From an uncultured Sphingomonas sp. (GTDB lineage: Bacteria; Pseudomonadota; Alphaproteobacteria; Sphingomonadales; Sphingomonadaceae): a DNA stretch of 35,009 nucleotides. The stretch spans positions 1-35,009 of the forward strand of contig NZ_CAMLAC010000013.1 of NCBI RefSeq assembly GCF_946477935.1, in the 5' to 3' direction. The notes below the pieces were generated by a model. The model was not told the origin of the DNA. It did no database searches and saw only the letters and a list, made by a program, of their open reading frames with translations. Below are positions 8,306-16,105 of the stretch, in pieces. Made by a program: the position numbers and the translations under genes. Numbering within the stretch: position 1 is the first letter of the stretch; each line of letters starts with the position of its first letter.

Positions 8306-9109
8306 TCATTGCCTCCCGTTCGACGAGACGAGGTAGGCCGTCGTGACCTTCCCGGGATCGAGCCTTGGTTCCGCTATCGACACGGCGAGCGCGCTGGCGG
8401 GTGCCACGGCCGCTTCGGTCAGCGTGACCGCATCGCTGCCGCTGTTCTCAATGCGGAGGACGCGACCGGTGAGCTCCGCCCCGCGGTACTCGGCGATCAT
8501 CTGAACCTTGAGGTTGCCGACGTAGACCGGACGCAGCGCGCGCTGCCGCATCTCGTAGCCATCGACGACCTGATTGGCATACATCGCCTGCACCAGTTCG
8601 ACGGCGTTATCCTGCGGGCTGGCCGCTGCGATCCGCGGTGAGGTTTCCTCCGCCTTGTCCTTCGCGATCGCAGGGTTCGAGATGAACACCTGCACAGCTT
8701 GATCGCCCGCAATGCGGCAGACGAACTTGTAGACATAGCCGCGCTTGCTGGTGCCGAAAAAGGAGAGCGCGTGGCGACCGAAGCCATCCGGCACCGACAG
8801 ATATATATCCCCCCGGACGGGCTCGTTCACGACCGAGAAATCGTCCTGCGGGTTTCCGGTCGAGATCTTCGAGACCGAGGCGAACTCGTCCTCGACGAGG
8901 CTGATCCGCGTCAGGTCCTTCGCCGAGGCGGCACAGTCGACCTGGCTTCCATCGGAGGCCAGGACGGTCTGATCGGCCCAGGCTGGCCCGGCGATGAGCA
9001 GCGCGGCGACGGCGACCAACGACGCGCCGAAAAAGCGGCTGACAAAGCAATAGTAGCGGTTCAGGAGGGCAACGCCTGTCGCGGCGCTACCGATGGCCAA
9101 GACCGACAT
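8306..9109 (-). CDS. traK: TraK, T4SS outer-membrane core protein (VirB9-like secretin)
   Basis: A periplasmic protein of 267 aa that combines with TraV and TraB in the F-type core complex. It has a hydrophobic leader ending near LIAGPAWA. The domain that follows has DGSQVDCAASAKDLTRISL and EPVRGDIYLSVPDG, characteristic of TraK, and a late segment around YRGAELTGRVLRIENSGSDAV. The ATG at 9109 shares its A with the traE stop (TGATG), so I prefer it to the 9184 start listed in the track. Confidence 0.92.
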   Translation of the reverse strand: MSVLAIGSAATGVALLNRYYCFVSRFFGASLVAVAALLIAGPAWADQTVLASDGSQVDCAASAKDLTRISLVEDEFASVSKISTGNPQDDFSVVNEPVRGDIYLSVPDGFGRHALSFFGTSKRGYVYKFVCRIAGDQAVQVFISNPAIAKDKAEETSPRIAAASPQDNAVELVQAMYANQVVDGYEMRQRALRPVYVGNLKVQMIAEYRGAELTGRVLRIENSGSDAVTLTEAAVAPASALAVSIAEPRLDPGKVTTAYLVSSNGRQ

Positions 9110-9675
9110 CACTGATCCCTCTCCTTGCCGGTGGTCACCATCCCGAAGCCCACAAGCTTCAGAGAGAGGCCGGAATATTGCCAATCGAAGCGGAAGGTCC
9201 GCCGGTCCTTGGCGATCACCTTGTTGCCGACGATCGTGTGGAGATCGCCAGTCACCGTCGACCAGAGATTCTTCGGGTCGATCTCCATCGTCTGGATGGT
9301 GAAGAACTGCGCGATCGACGAACCGCGCTGTTCGTTCACAATCTTCATAAGATCGGCGCGAACCCGACCTTGAGCACTGGGCGCGGTGATCTCGAGGACC
9401 GACTTCATCCAGTATTCGAGGTTGGACGGGCTGCGATCGAGCGTCAGTACCGCAACGTCCCGTGTGATGAGCTCAAGATACTCTCTCGACACGCCAGCGC
9501 TGCTCACGGAAAGCGGCGAATGGAGCACCGGCTGCAGGACGACTTCCCGATCACGGGTCGCGGTGACGAGCAGCAGGATCGCGGAGAGGATGCTCAGGCC
9601 GACGGTCGTCACTATCAGCAGGTTGCGCTGCTTAAGGACCCGCTGGCTCTGGGCGTGGGTGTAGGAGATCTCCAT
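9109..9675 (-). CDS. traE: TraE, T4SS inner-membrane assembly protein (VirB5/VirB8-like role)
   Basis: A 188-aa protein with the usual TraE length and layout: a short cytoplasmic N-terminus, one transmembrane helix (LLIVTTVGLSILSAILLLVTA, about 19-39), and a periplasmic domain. That domain contains SREYLELITRDVAVLTLDRSPSNLEYWMKSVLEITAP and ends with RFDWQYSGLSLKLVGFGM, both typical of TraE. It is a component of the F-type pilus assembly machinery. Its start is 1 bp after the traL stop and its stop overlaps traK. Confidence 0.95.
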   Translation of the reverse strand: MEISYTHAQSQRVLKQRNLLIVTTVGLSILSAILLLVTATRDREVVLQPVLHSPLSVSSAGVSREYLELITRDVAVLTLDRSPSNLEYWMKSVLEITAPSAQGRVRADLMKIVNEQRGSSIAQFFTIQTMEIDPKNLWSTVTGDLHTIVGNKVIAKDRRTFRFDWQYSGLSLKLVGFGMVTTGKERDQ

Positions 9676-9676
9676 C

Positions 9677-9967
9677 TTACCCCGCCATCAGCCGGAGGTA
9701 AGAGGGTGGCGTGGCCTTCATGCCGGTGAACCCGGCCGGAAGGTGCCAATAAGCCATGTGAAGCAGCCACGATGCCGCCCGACCTGCCTTAGCCTTCTTC
9801 AATCCCCACCAGCCTGCGCCCGCAAGCAACATGCCAAGAAGGATATGCTGAGACAGGATTCCCCAAACGAATGGGATCACCATCGCCAGGAATTCATCTA
9901 GCGTCCACAGCCCGATTAGCTCAGGGTCGTCTAGATGAGACGGTATGACGTACTTGTCCGCAGCCAT
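9677..9967 (-). CDS. traL: TraL, T4SS pilus assembly protein (VirB3-like)
   Basis: A 96-aa inner-membrane protein with the TraL signature IPSHLDDPELIGLWTLDEFL near the N-terminus, then two hydrophobic segments and the terminal HMAYWHLPAGF block. TraL is the VirB3-like protein of F-type systems. The ATG follows GGAGGGGGTGGTGCA. It lies directly between traA and traE, as in F. Confidence 0.95.
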   Translation of the reverse strand: MAADKYVIPSHLDDPELIGLWTLDEFLAMVIPFVWGILSQHILLGMLLAGAGWWGLKKAKAGRAASWLLHMAYWHLPAGFTGMKATPPSYLRLMAG

Positions 9968-10025
9968 TGCACCACCCCCTCCAAGAGCCGGCCGGATCTG
10001 CTAGTCCGACCGACCGTCGGACTCG

Positions 10026-10346
10026 TCAGATCGTTGCCGTCACGGTCGAGGTGACGATCGGAATGCCGGTGCCGGCGCCCACGCCCACGCCGACCGGGAT
10101 CGCGATCTGGCCCATGGAGAAGCGGCCCGAAGCGAGCGCCACGATGCCGCCGGCAAGCGAAAGCACGGTGATGATCTTGCCGCCGGAACCCTCGAGGAAG
10201 TCGGTGAACTTCGTCAGCGCGGTGTCGAACGTGGTGTCCGCTCCGGCGAACGCCGGCCCGGCAAGGAAGAACAGCGCGAACGCCAGCGCGAAGAGGGCGA
10301 GGATCGCCAGCTCCGCGCGGCCGCTGTATTTGAGGACAGACTGCAT
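10026..10346 (-). CDS. traA: TraA, conjugative pilin precursor
   Basis: A 106-aa precursor with a long hydrophobic leader ending in LAGPAFAG, where signal peptidase would leave a mature pilin of about 70 aa. The mature part has two hydrophobic helices (IITVLSLAGGIVALASG and IAIPVGVGVGAGTGIPIV) joined by a short polar loop with a Gly-Arg-Phe, the topology of VirB2/TraA pilins. As first gene of the cluster it is preceded by GAAGGGAAACTCTC and then by the 338-bp regulatory region. The S26 peptidase in the same operon may help process it; that link is inferred. Confidence 0.88.
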   Translation of the reverse strand: MQSVLKYSGRAELAILALFALAFALFFLAGPAFAGADTTFDTALTKFTDFLEGSGGKIITVLSLAGGIVALASGRFSMGQIAIPVGVGVGAGTGIPIVTSTVTATI

Positions 10347-10395
10347 GAGAGTTTCCCTTCAAATCGAACGCGACTGTTTCCGCGCCCATTTGAAG

Positions 10396-10439
10396 GGTGA
10401 CCTTCCCCAACGGTGACCGACAACAAAGTTTCCGTCACC
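10396..10439. promoter_or_regulatory. GGTGACC boxes, possible operator of the tra operon
   Basis: GGTGACC occurs at 10396-10402 and again at 10412-10418 (16-bp step), and its inverted form GTCACC at 10434-10439. They lie 50-93 bp upstream of the traA start. Two direct copies and one inverted copy in 44 bp look like binding sites for a regulator; the neighbouring possible RHH or XRE proteins are candidates. This is inference. Confidence 0.4.
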
Positions 10440-10492
10440 CACCCGGGATCAACTCGCTTTATACAGCTTCAGTTGTGGCCACCCCGGAAGTG

Positions 10493-10531
10493 CGGGGCAC
10501 CCTGCCCCGTGCAACCGGGCAGGGTGCCCCG
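10493..10531. repeat. 15-bp perfect inverted repeat upstream of traA
   Basis: The left arm CGGGGCACCCTGCCC (10493-10507) and right arm GGGCAGGGTGCCCCG (10517-10531) are perfect reverse complements around a 9-nt loop. There is no T-tract on either side, so it does not look like an intrinsic terminator. It could be an operator, a structured leader or part of a transfer origin. Confidence 0.85.
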
Positions 10532-10684
10532 ATATCGCGGGCGCTGCGCCCCTCGCCGCGGGCATTGTGCCCTCGCTCCGGGGCGCGGCTCGATTATTGC
10601 GGCTACGCATAAATGAGAGTAGATTCGCAGCGGTCGATCTTCGGATCGGACTGGTCGGCACGGTAGCACCAGGAAGCGAGCGGG

Positions 10685-11209
10685 TTGGCAGAGGTGGCTG
10701 AGGAGCGGTCGGAGATCGATGCTGTGAGCGCGGATCCGCGACGGATTCCGCTCGAAATCTCCGAGCACTTCTTCCGCCTGACGACCGAAAGCCTGCGTCT
10801 GCATGCTAACGAGACGATGCAGTATCAGACGCTCGATGGACTGTTGGATCAGCGAATCTTTCGCGATGCCGTCCCGGTCGATCAACAGGTCGATACGATT
10901 CAAGAGCATCTCTCGACCGTTCCCACGGGCGGCGACATCAAAATCTACGTGAGTATCGCCAAGCCCAGTGCCGACAACCTAGCTGCCTTGAAGTGCCAAC
11001 TTGATGAAATGCTTGGCAGAAGCCTCACATTGGCGGACACCATCTCTGTCGCGCTGTTCAATTACGTTGTCGGACAGAAAGCGGCGGGAATTCTGCAGCG
11101 CCTGTGGTCTCGTGACGCAGCGGCCGAGGCGGAATCGACGGCCAGTGGCGGAAACGTAGTCCGGCTTCGCGCCACTTCCATCCAAAACGGTGCTGTTGCA
11201 GTGAGATAG
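10685..11209 (+). CDS. Possible ribbon-helix-helix DNA-binding protein
   Basis: A 174-aa protein transcribed divergently from traA. The central part (IKIYVSIAKPS, then a helix SADNLAALKCQLDEMLGR, then SLTLADTISVALFNYVV) fits a beta-helix-helix pattern seen in RHH proteins of the Arc/MetJ/TraY type, though no signature is strong. The N-terminal 80 residues are charged and Glu-rich; the C-terminus is Ala-rich and polar. The start is uncertain: TTG at 10685 has AGGAAG about 10 bp upstream, and GTG at 10694 is the alternative. Because it shares the control region with traA, a role as relaxosome accessory protein or tra regulator is plausible. I cannot name the family. Confidence 0.6.
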   Translation: MAEVAEERSEIDAVSADPRRIPLEISEHFFRLTTESLRLHANETMQYQTLDGLLDQRIFRDAVPVDQQVDTIQEHLSTVPTGGDIKIYVSIAKPSADNLAALKCQLDEMLGRSLTLADTISVALFNYVVGQKAAGILQRLWSRDAAAEAESTASGGNVVRLRATSIQNGAVAVR

Positions 11210-11277
11210 TCGACCTTGCCAAGGCTGGGCGCCTATGGTTTCGTCGGAGCCCTAACCTAGGAGAGGGGGCTCGGTGC

Positions 11278-11805
11278 ATGTCTTCCCCTGCCCGGATCGA
11301 GGCGTCGGAGGACGCCGACAATTCGGTCAACAGCAACCAGCGGGACTTCATCCCGCTGATCCTGGAAGCCATGTCCGAGAAGAACGTGGGGCAGCGGAAG
11401 CTCGCTCTGCAGGCCGGTATCAGCAAAAGTCGCCTCGGTCTTCTTCTACACAGCGATCCCAAGAAGCGAGCCACGATGTCGCTGCGGGAATTTCAGCAGA
11501 TCCTTGACGCCCTCGAAATCAACATCGTGCAAGCAATTATCACTGTCGAAACTTACCGCGACCAGCGCCTCTTCCACGACGAGCGATTTGCTACCTCGAT
11601 CGCGATGTTGACCGAGCTGTTCCAGGGCCTTCCTTCGATGCTTCTTTCCGCGCTGGACGAGATCGAGGGTATGGACGGCACGGAGGTCCGGAAAGAGTGG
11701 GCTGGGCCCTTACGCAAAGCGCTGGTCGAGAAGCTCGTGAAGGAAGTCTCGGCCGTGATGGCGCGCCGGGACTATCTTTCCGAGGTCTCGAAGATCGGGC
11801 TGTAG
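11278..11805 (+). CDS. XRE/Cro-CI type helix-turn-helix regulator
   Basis: A 175-aa protein. Residues about 22-85 (DFIPLILEAMSEKNVGQRKLALQAGISKSRLGLLL, then an EFQQILDALEI segment) form a Cro/CI-type HTH. The rest is helical and charged, probably for oligomerisation. The ATG is preceded by GGAGAGGGGG. Located two genes from traA, it may regulate transfer or maintenance genes; target sites cannot be assigned from sequence alone. The domain call is firm, the target is not. Confidence 0.85.
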   Translation: MSSPARIEASEDADNSVNSNQRDFIPLILEAMSEKNVGQRKLALQAGISKSRLGLLLHSDPKKRATMSLREFQQILDALEINIVQAIITVETYRDQRLFHDERFATSIAMLTELFQGLPSMLLSALDEIEGMDGTEVRKEWAGPLRKALVEKLVKEVSAVMARRDYLSEVSKIGL

Positions 11806-11846
11806 CGCGTACAATTAAGCCCTTCATCCGCGTTCAAAGCGTTGCC

Positions 11847-12797
11847 TCAGAACGAGGATACCAACGCGATTCGCCCGGATGATGGGGGTGCCGGGAATGG
11901 CGCTCCGATGGTCGCTTGCACCGTCGCGACGCGCGGCACGCCTGCCAACCGACGCCAGTTGAGAAGGACATTGTCGACATAGTCCAGCGTTTCGGGAATC
12001 CTTGGAACGGCGCCATTGCGGATACGCCCCGGTCCGGCATTGTAGGCAGCAAGAGCAAGATGAACCTGGCCGAAGCTGTCCAGTTGCTGTCTCAGGTAAC
12101 GTGCGCCTCCTCGCAGGTTCTGTTCGACATCGTACCGGTCGACGCCCAGCCCTGCGGCCGTCCCCGGCATCAACTGGGTCAGCCCAAAAGCCCTCTTTTT
12201 GGAGAATATATCGGCTTGGTAACCGCTCTCACGGATGATCATCGCATCGAAGAGCCCTACCGGGATCCCATGCTCACAGGCGATGTTGCTCATCATGGCA
12301 TAGTAATCAAACCGGCGCTTCTCGACATTCCTGCTCAGGAATCCAGCCGGTCGGTAGCCGCTCGCCGTGCACCTAGGTGTAAAAGGCATCGTCGCAGTCG
12401 CGAAGGCGAGAGGTCTGCCCATCCATGCGGGTATCGCGATCGCCGGCGGCGGTCGGAGCAGAGGCAGATCGGCACCATCCGGAGCAGTCTCTCCCCTTGG
12501 TGAAATGGCAGCCGCATCCGGTATTGTGCCTGCTGAGGCGAAGCTGCTCGCCATCTCGAAAGAAACCCAGCGACGGCTTAGATCGTGGGTTCGGAAGGAA
12601 TGGACCATGGCGCCTTCGCCCTCCGCCCTAAACTCGCCAGCCCCTGCCCCCTCGTCTCGGTCGACCGGCTGAGCAGCGAGCGTGGAGGGCATCGAGATCA
12701 CCTCGACGGTTCTTCCGGATCGAGACGGCTGCGCCTGGGCCTGAACGCCGCTGAGAACCGCAACGACGGCAACGATGCAGAAGCTACCAATGCGCAT
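11847..12797 (-). CDS. Lytic transglycosylase, VirB1-like
   Basis: An exported murein-degrading enzyme (316 aa) with a signal peptide (MRIGSFCIVAVVAVLSGVQAQA), a long low-complexity linker, and a C-terminal SLT domain. The catalytic Glu lies in AMIIRESGYQADIFSKK (Glu190), followed by AFGLTQLMPGTAAGLGV and the AAYNAGPGRI motif, all standard for the SLT family. It probably opens the peptidoglycan for the conjugation machinery, as VirB1 and F P19 do. The ATG at 12797 follows TGGAGACC. It lies apart from the tra operon but on the same strand, with two plus-strand genes between them. Confidence 0.93.
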   Translation of the reverse strand: MRIGSFCIVAVVAVLSGVQAQAQPSRSGRTVEVISMPSTLAAQPVDRDEGAGAGEFRAEGEGAMVHSFRTHDLSRRWVSFEMASSFASAGTIPDAAAISPRGETAPDGADLPLLRPPPAIAIPAWMGRPLAFATATMPFTPRCTASGYRPAGFLSRNVEKRRFDYYAMMSNIACEHGIPVGLFDAMIIRESGYQADIFSKKRAFGLTQLMPGTAAGLGVDRYDVEQNLRGGARYLRQQLDSFGQVHLALAAYNAGPGRIRNGAVPRIPETLDYVDNVLLNWRRLAGVPRVATVQATIGAPFPAPPSSGRIALVSSF

Positions 12798-12905
12798 TCG
12801 GGTCTCCAGTCCGGTCGAGACCGGAAGTGGAGATCATGCGAATTGCGGTTGTCAATCCTGCGGTTCGTGTCGAGCATCGAAGACAGTCCTCGAACAGGCT
12901 GTGCC

Positions 12906-14189
12906 ATGTGGTTGATCGATCGCCATACCGACGGGCTTTGTGGAGTCCGCATCCCCCTGCCGCGGCCACTTCGGGCGGCATTGGTGAACTGGTACAGCGG
13001 CGAGGGAACGCGCGACGATGAGGAGGCTGGCATCACGCTCGTCCAACAAGCTCGCATCGGAGACAAATGGCTGGCTTGTGATTGTCTTGGAGCCGATCGG
13101 CCGCCGCCCATCCTCACGCCCGCTTTCCTCTCGGAAGCCGAAACATACTATCTTCGTCGACTGACCAGCCCGAAACGGCCAGAGCATCTCCCGGATTGCC
13201 CTTTTTTTCGCGATCAGGTGACCAACCGTATAACGCAGACGCGCAGCGCGCAGACTCCAGCCGATCCGCCCAGCGGCTACTTCGAGGTCTTGCGGCCGGC
13301 GCCGGAGAAGCTCGCCCAGCGTCCCGACGATGACGGTGGAGATGACCGGACCCGAAGCGCATCGGTCCCGCGCCTCGCTAGGCTCTTGTGGCGGTTGCTT
13401 GCCGCCAGCCGCCTCAATGTTGCTCCGCCGCTTACCGAAGAGCTGGTGGAGCGGTCGATCGTTGATGAATTTCGCGCGCTCAACCGAGCTGCCACTCACA
13501 TCGATATCGCGCCAGGCATCGAGCTCGGCCGGGCATTCTGGACGCACGGCCAGGCTCTACACAGCCGGCGCGCCTATGCCGGCATCCGTGCTCTCGCGAG
13601 CCAATGGCCCCGCGGGCACGCTGCACAAGGGTTTCTCACCGTCTTCGCCTCGGAATTCAAAGGCTCGACGATCTATCCGGCCGGATGTGACCCGATCAGG
13701 GTCGCCAATCGCGTGCAATCGCCGGCGGTGCTGAGCAACCCGGTGAAGGGGCCATATCTCGTAATCGTCGTCATCGGGGAATATCCGGAAGCGAGAGGCT
13801 TTGCGCCGCTGAGGGCGTACGCGCAGCCGATCTTCTCTGGCAATCGCTTCGTCCCTGTCGAAACGGAGTTCGAACGACGCATCTTGAAAGCGCTGTTGGA
13901 CGCAAGAAAGGCTTTCGATCGCGACGGGGTCGATGTCGCGATCGAAAAGCCAGTCTTCGATCGGCTCACTCCGCTGGGATCGTGCCGGCCGAATTTCCTT
14001 TGCGAGGCCAGGTCACGGTCGACGGGCGAAATCCGGCAGGTGATCGTTCAGGCCGGAGACGTCGAAATCGAAGAAGATTCCGCACTTGAGCGATGCCTGG
14101 AGCAGATCGCTCCCACCGTCACGATTGAACCAAAGGATCTCAAGAACGGCCTGGTCTATCGCCGGTTGGTCAATTGCCTCGGTCAGTAG
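12906..14189 (+). CDS. Conserved protein with Cys/His cluster, possibly DUF1173
   Basis: A protein of about 427 aa. I start it at ATG 12906 (MWLIDRHTDG) because the 107 residues upstream in the track overlap the divergent transglycosylase gene and are low-complexity. Near the N-terminus is a possible metal-binding set, Cys58 and Cys60 in LACDCLG plus His94 and Cys98 in EHLPDCPFF. This CxC...H-x3-C arrangement recalls the DUF1173 proteins annotated on sphingomonad and rhizobial replicons. The C-terminal half contains VIVVIGEYPEARGFAPLRAYAQPIF and an FERRILKAL segment. The function is unknown. The RBS is weak. The DUF assignment is from memory. Confidence 0.75.
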   Translation: MWLIDRHTDGLCGVRIPLPRPLRAALVNWYSGEGTRDDEEAGITLVQQARIGDKWLACDCLGADRPPPILTPAFLSEAETYYLRRLTSPKRPEHLPDCPFFRDQVTNRITQTRSAQTPADPPSGYFEVLRPAPEKLAQRPDDDGGDDRTRSASVPRLARLLWRLLAASRLNVAPPLTEELVERSIVDEFRALNRAATHIDIAPGIELGRAFWTHGQALHSRRAYAGIRALASQWPRGHAAQGFLTVFASEFKGSTIYPAGCDPIRVANRVQSPAVLSNPVKGPYLVIVVIGEYPEARGFAPLRAYAQPIFSGNRFVPVETEFERRILKALLDARKAFDRDGVDVAIEKPVFDRLTPLGSCRPNFLCEARSRSTGEIRQVIVQAGDVEIEEDSALERCLEQIAPTVTIEPKDLKNGLVYRRLVNCLGQ

Positions 14190-14205
14190 CTGTGATGTTG
14201 CCGCC

Positions 14206-14475
14206 TCAGGCCCAAGTCAGAGTGGCGGCGAATGAGCCGACGATCGCCAGCGTGACGGGAGTGGATAGCAAGTACAGCTTCTGCCACCGCCACCACGTCC
14301 GGGGAATGAACAGGACCGCACCCCGGAGCGACCGGAATTCACTCCATGCCTGTTCGCGGTAAAGCTGCACGGCCGTTGTCATAATCGAGAGGACGACCGC
14401 GAACGCACAGCACAGCCCGACTGCGACATAGAGCGCCAGCCAGTTCTCCATTTCGATCGGCGATAGGTGAGCCAT
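14206..14475 (-). CDS. Small membrane protein
   Basis: An 89-aa protein with two hydrophobic segments (about LALYVAVGLCCAFAVVLSIM and LYLLSTPVTLAIVGSFAATL) and a basic, Trp-rich loop between them (RTWWRWQK). The ATG at 14475 follows a GAGG box; the track start at 14487 adds four residues. It converges with the DUF1173-like gene, 16 bp from its stop. I do not recognise the family and infer only that it is an inner-membrane protein. Confidence 0.6.
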   Translation of the reverse strand: MAHLSPIEMENWLALYVAVGLCCAFAVVLSIMTTAVQLYREQAWSEFRSLRGAVLFIPRTWWRWQKLYLLSTPVTLAIVGSFAATLTWA

Positions 14476-14734
14476 ACAGCCTCGCAAAACCTCACTCGCG
14501 CGTAACGGCTCCTGCTATGGTCCGTTCCAACCTTGATCTTCAATTAGCAGCGAGCCCTCGTACGCGGTGAGGGATGCACCCCGCAGTTCGAGGGCGTCGC
14601 TTCCGGCTCTCATGTTTTAACCTTCAATCTATGTTGCAACTCATGGTGAGTCAGGTCGCGACCGCATGGACGACCCCAACGTGTCGCTGCTCCCCACGCC
14701 AAATTGCGTTCGAGAAGTTGCCTCGAGGCCGCAA
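14476..14734. other. Intergenic region without a recognisable gene
   Basis: About 260 bp between the small membrane protein and merR, both on the minus strand. It should contain the promoter of the membrane-protein gene and the end of the merR transcript. Short plus-strand ORFs listed here have no supporting features, and I see no clear terminator hairpin. Confidence 0.5.
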
Positions 14735-15085
14735 TCATCCGACGCACTGCAACTCCTCCAGCAGCGCGGCAATCGCCAGTTTCTTGACGGTAGCAGCTTC
14801 AATCAGCTGATCGACCTCAATACCCTTCCGGCGCAGAGCCGTAATGATGGTTGCCGGGGATAGTGTCGCTCCAACGGCCTCCGGCGCTGCCTCCCTAATC
14901 TCCGCTAACGTAAAGCCCAAGCGCTTCGCCTGGTCGACGAACCGGAGTGTAGCAACGGTCCCTTCCCCATAGCTGCGGTAGCCGTTGTCCTCTCGCGGCA
15001 CTTGCGGCAGCAGCCCCCGACCTTCGTAAAAGCGGATGCGTGACACTGAGACGCCGGAGCGCGTCGCGAGTTCGCCGATACGCAT
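14735..15085 (-). CDS. MerR-family transcriptional regulator
   Basis: A 116-aa regulator. The N-terminal winged HTH (MRIGELATRSGVSVSRIRFYEGRGLLPQVPREDNGYRSYG) is a textbook MerR domain, followed by the RFVDQAKRLGFTLAEIREA helix and a short C-terminal dimerisation helix. The effector domain has no Cys pair typical of metal sensors (only one Cys, near the C-terminus), so a small organic ligand is more likely than a metal. It is divergent from an SDR gene with a 71-bp gap that carries a MerR-type promoter, so it probably controls that gene and itself. Confidence 0.93.
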   Translation of the reverse strand: MRIGELATRSGVSVSRIRFYEGRGLLPQVPREDNGYRSYGEGTVATLRFVDQAKRLGFTLAEIREAAPEAVGATLSPATIITALRRKGIEVDQLIEAATVKKLAIAALLEELQCVG

Positions 15086-15091
15086 AAGCTC

Positions 15092-15122
15092 TTGACCCTC
15101 TACCTAGGTTGAGGGTTCATAG
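15092..15122 (+). promoter_or_regulatory. MerR-type promoter/operator of the SDR gene
   Basis: The -35 element TTGACC (15092-15097) and -10-like TCATAG (15117-15122) are separated by 19 bp, the over-long spacer characteristic of MerR-regulated promoters. A near-perfect 22-bp palindrome (ACCCTC...GAGGGT, 15095-15116, one mismatched pair) fills the spacer. The SDR ATG lies 35 bp downstream and the merR start is 10 bp to the left, so merR is likely autoregulated from the same site. Confidence 0.75.
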
Positions 15123-15156
15123 CGCGAGCTCTCAATTTTCTCCAACGAGAGCGGAT

Positions 15157-16005
15157 ATGGACAGCAAGACGATCATCATCACCGGCGGTACCGCAGGAAT
15201 CGGCCTCAGTGCCGCGCGAGCGCTGGCCGCAAGGGGGCATCGTCTGATCGTGCTTGGCCGCAACAAAGCGCGGGGGCAGAAAGCCATCGCAAGCCTGCTC
15301 GCTTGCCAGCACGGCAGCCACCGCTTCATCTCAGCCGACCTCTCCCTGGTCGCAGGTGCGCGATCGGCAATTGCCGAGATCGAGGCCACTGAGCACATGA
15401 TCGATGTTCTGGCCAACAATGCCGGGACTTGGTTTCGTCATCGGGCGCTGACCGCCGAAGGGATCGAGCGAACGGTTGCGGTCAATCATCTGTCCTACGT
15501 CGCAATGTCCTTTGGGTTGAAGCGCCTGCTGCTTGCGGCGCCAGCTCCACGGATCATCAACACCGGCTCTTTTGTCTATCGGCACGCCCGTTACGATCCA
15601 GCCAACCTCCAGGCGGAAAGACGCTTTTCCACCAACGCCACTTACGCCGCGACCAAGCTTTACAACTTGATGTTCACGCGTGCGCTGGCGCATCGCTGGG
15701 CGAAGACCGGCATCACGATCAATTGCTTCAGCCCGGGGTTCGTAGCGACGGGGTTCGGGCGGGGCGAAGGTGGTTGGCTTGAGCCCTACTACCGGTTTGT
15801 TCGGCTATTCGCGATCTCTCCCGAGCGGGGCGCCGAAATGCTGATCGACCTTGCTGCCTCGCCACATACGGCTGTGCTAAACGGCGCCTACCTAGAGAAG
15901 GGTCGTGTCCGTCACGTCGGCGGCGTCGCCGCGAACGCTGCTCAATGTCACGAGCTGCTAGAGTGGAGCGCCCGCTTGGCCGGTTTCGACCCCGCGCGCA
16001 CCTAA
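15157..16005 (+). CDS. Short-chain dehydrogenase/reductase (SDR)
   Basis: An NAD(P)-dependent oxidoreductase of 282 aa, close to the WW-domain oxidoreductase/retinol-dehydrogenase-like SDRs. The nucleotide-binding motif is ITGGTAGIGLSAA (about residues 8-20); the structural motif NNAG is at 87-90. The active site has Ser138 (NTGSF) and the YxxxK pair in YAATK (Tyr163/Lys167). The ATG at 15157 follows GAGAG; the track start at 15109 lies within the palindromic operator and is unlikely. The substrate cannot be deduced. Expression is probably induced through the divergent MerR regulator. Confidence 0.92.
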   Translation: MDSKTIIITGGTAGIGLSAARALAARGHRLIVLGRNKARGQKAIASLLACQHGSHRFISADLSLVAGARSAIAEIEATEHMIDVLANNAGTWFRHRALTAEGIERTVAVNHLSYVAMSFGLKRLLLAAPAPRIINTGSFVYRHARYDPANLQAERRFSTNATYAATKLYNLMFTRALAHRWAKTGITINCFSPGFVATGFGRGEGGWLEPYYRFVRLFAISPERGAEMLIDLAASPHTAVLNGAYLEKGRVRHVGGVAANAAQCHELLEWSARLAGFDPART

Positions 16006-16105
16006 AGGCTATCGATTGTGCGAACCTCAACAGAGTCACCATTGCTCCGCTTCGCGGTTCAACTACAACTGCGAAGTCTAGGGACAAGGTCGGCATTTGC
16101 GTTGA

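Larger units (their letters stand above)
10347..10684. promoter_or_regulatory. Gene-free control region upstream of traA
   Basis: A 338-bp gap between the divergent traA and the plus-strand gene at 10685. It holds repeated GGTGAC boxes close to traA, a TATAAA-like stretch on the minus strand near 10460, a long inverted repeat (10493-10531) and a second GC-rich inverted repeat (GCGCCCC at 10546-10552, GGGGCGC at 10580-10586). ORF-track entries here are low-complexity shadows. The region most likely carries the tra promoter. It could also contain oriT, but no relaxase gene or known nic sequence is visible to support that. Confidence 0.6.

Noticed and set aside
10493-10531. Inverted repeat considered as an intrinsic terminator
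   Set aside because: There is no T-tract on either strand and it lies between two divergent genes, where no transcript should end.
10397-10616. Small plus-strand ORFs in the tra control region
   Set aside because: They span the inverted repeats, have no ribosome binding site and no recognisable features.
12585-12905. N-terminal extension of the DUF1173-like ORF
   Set aside because: It overlaps the divergent transglycosylase gene and its signal peptide region, has low-complexity sequence, and an ATG at 12906 gives a sensible N-terminus.
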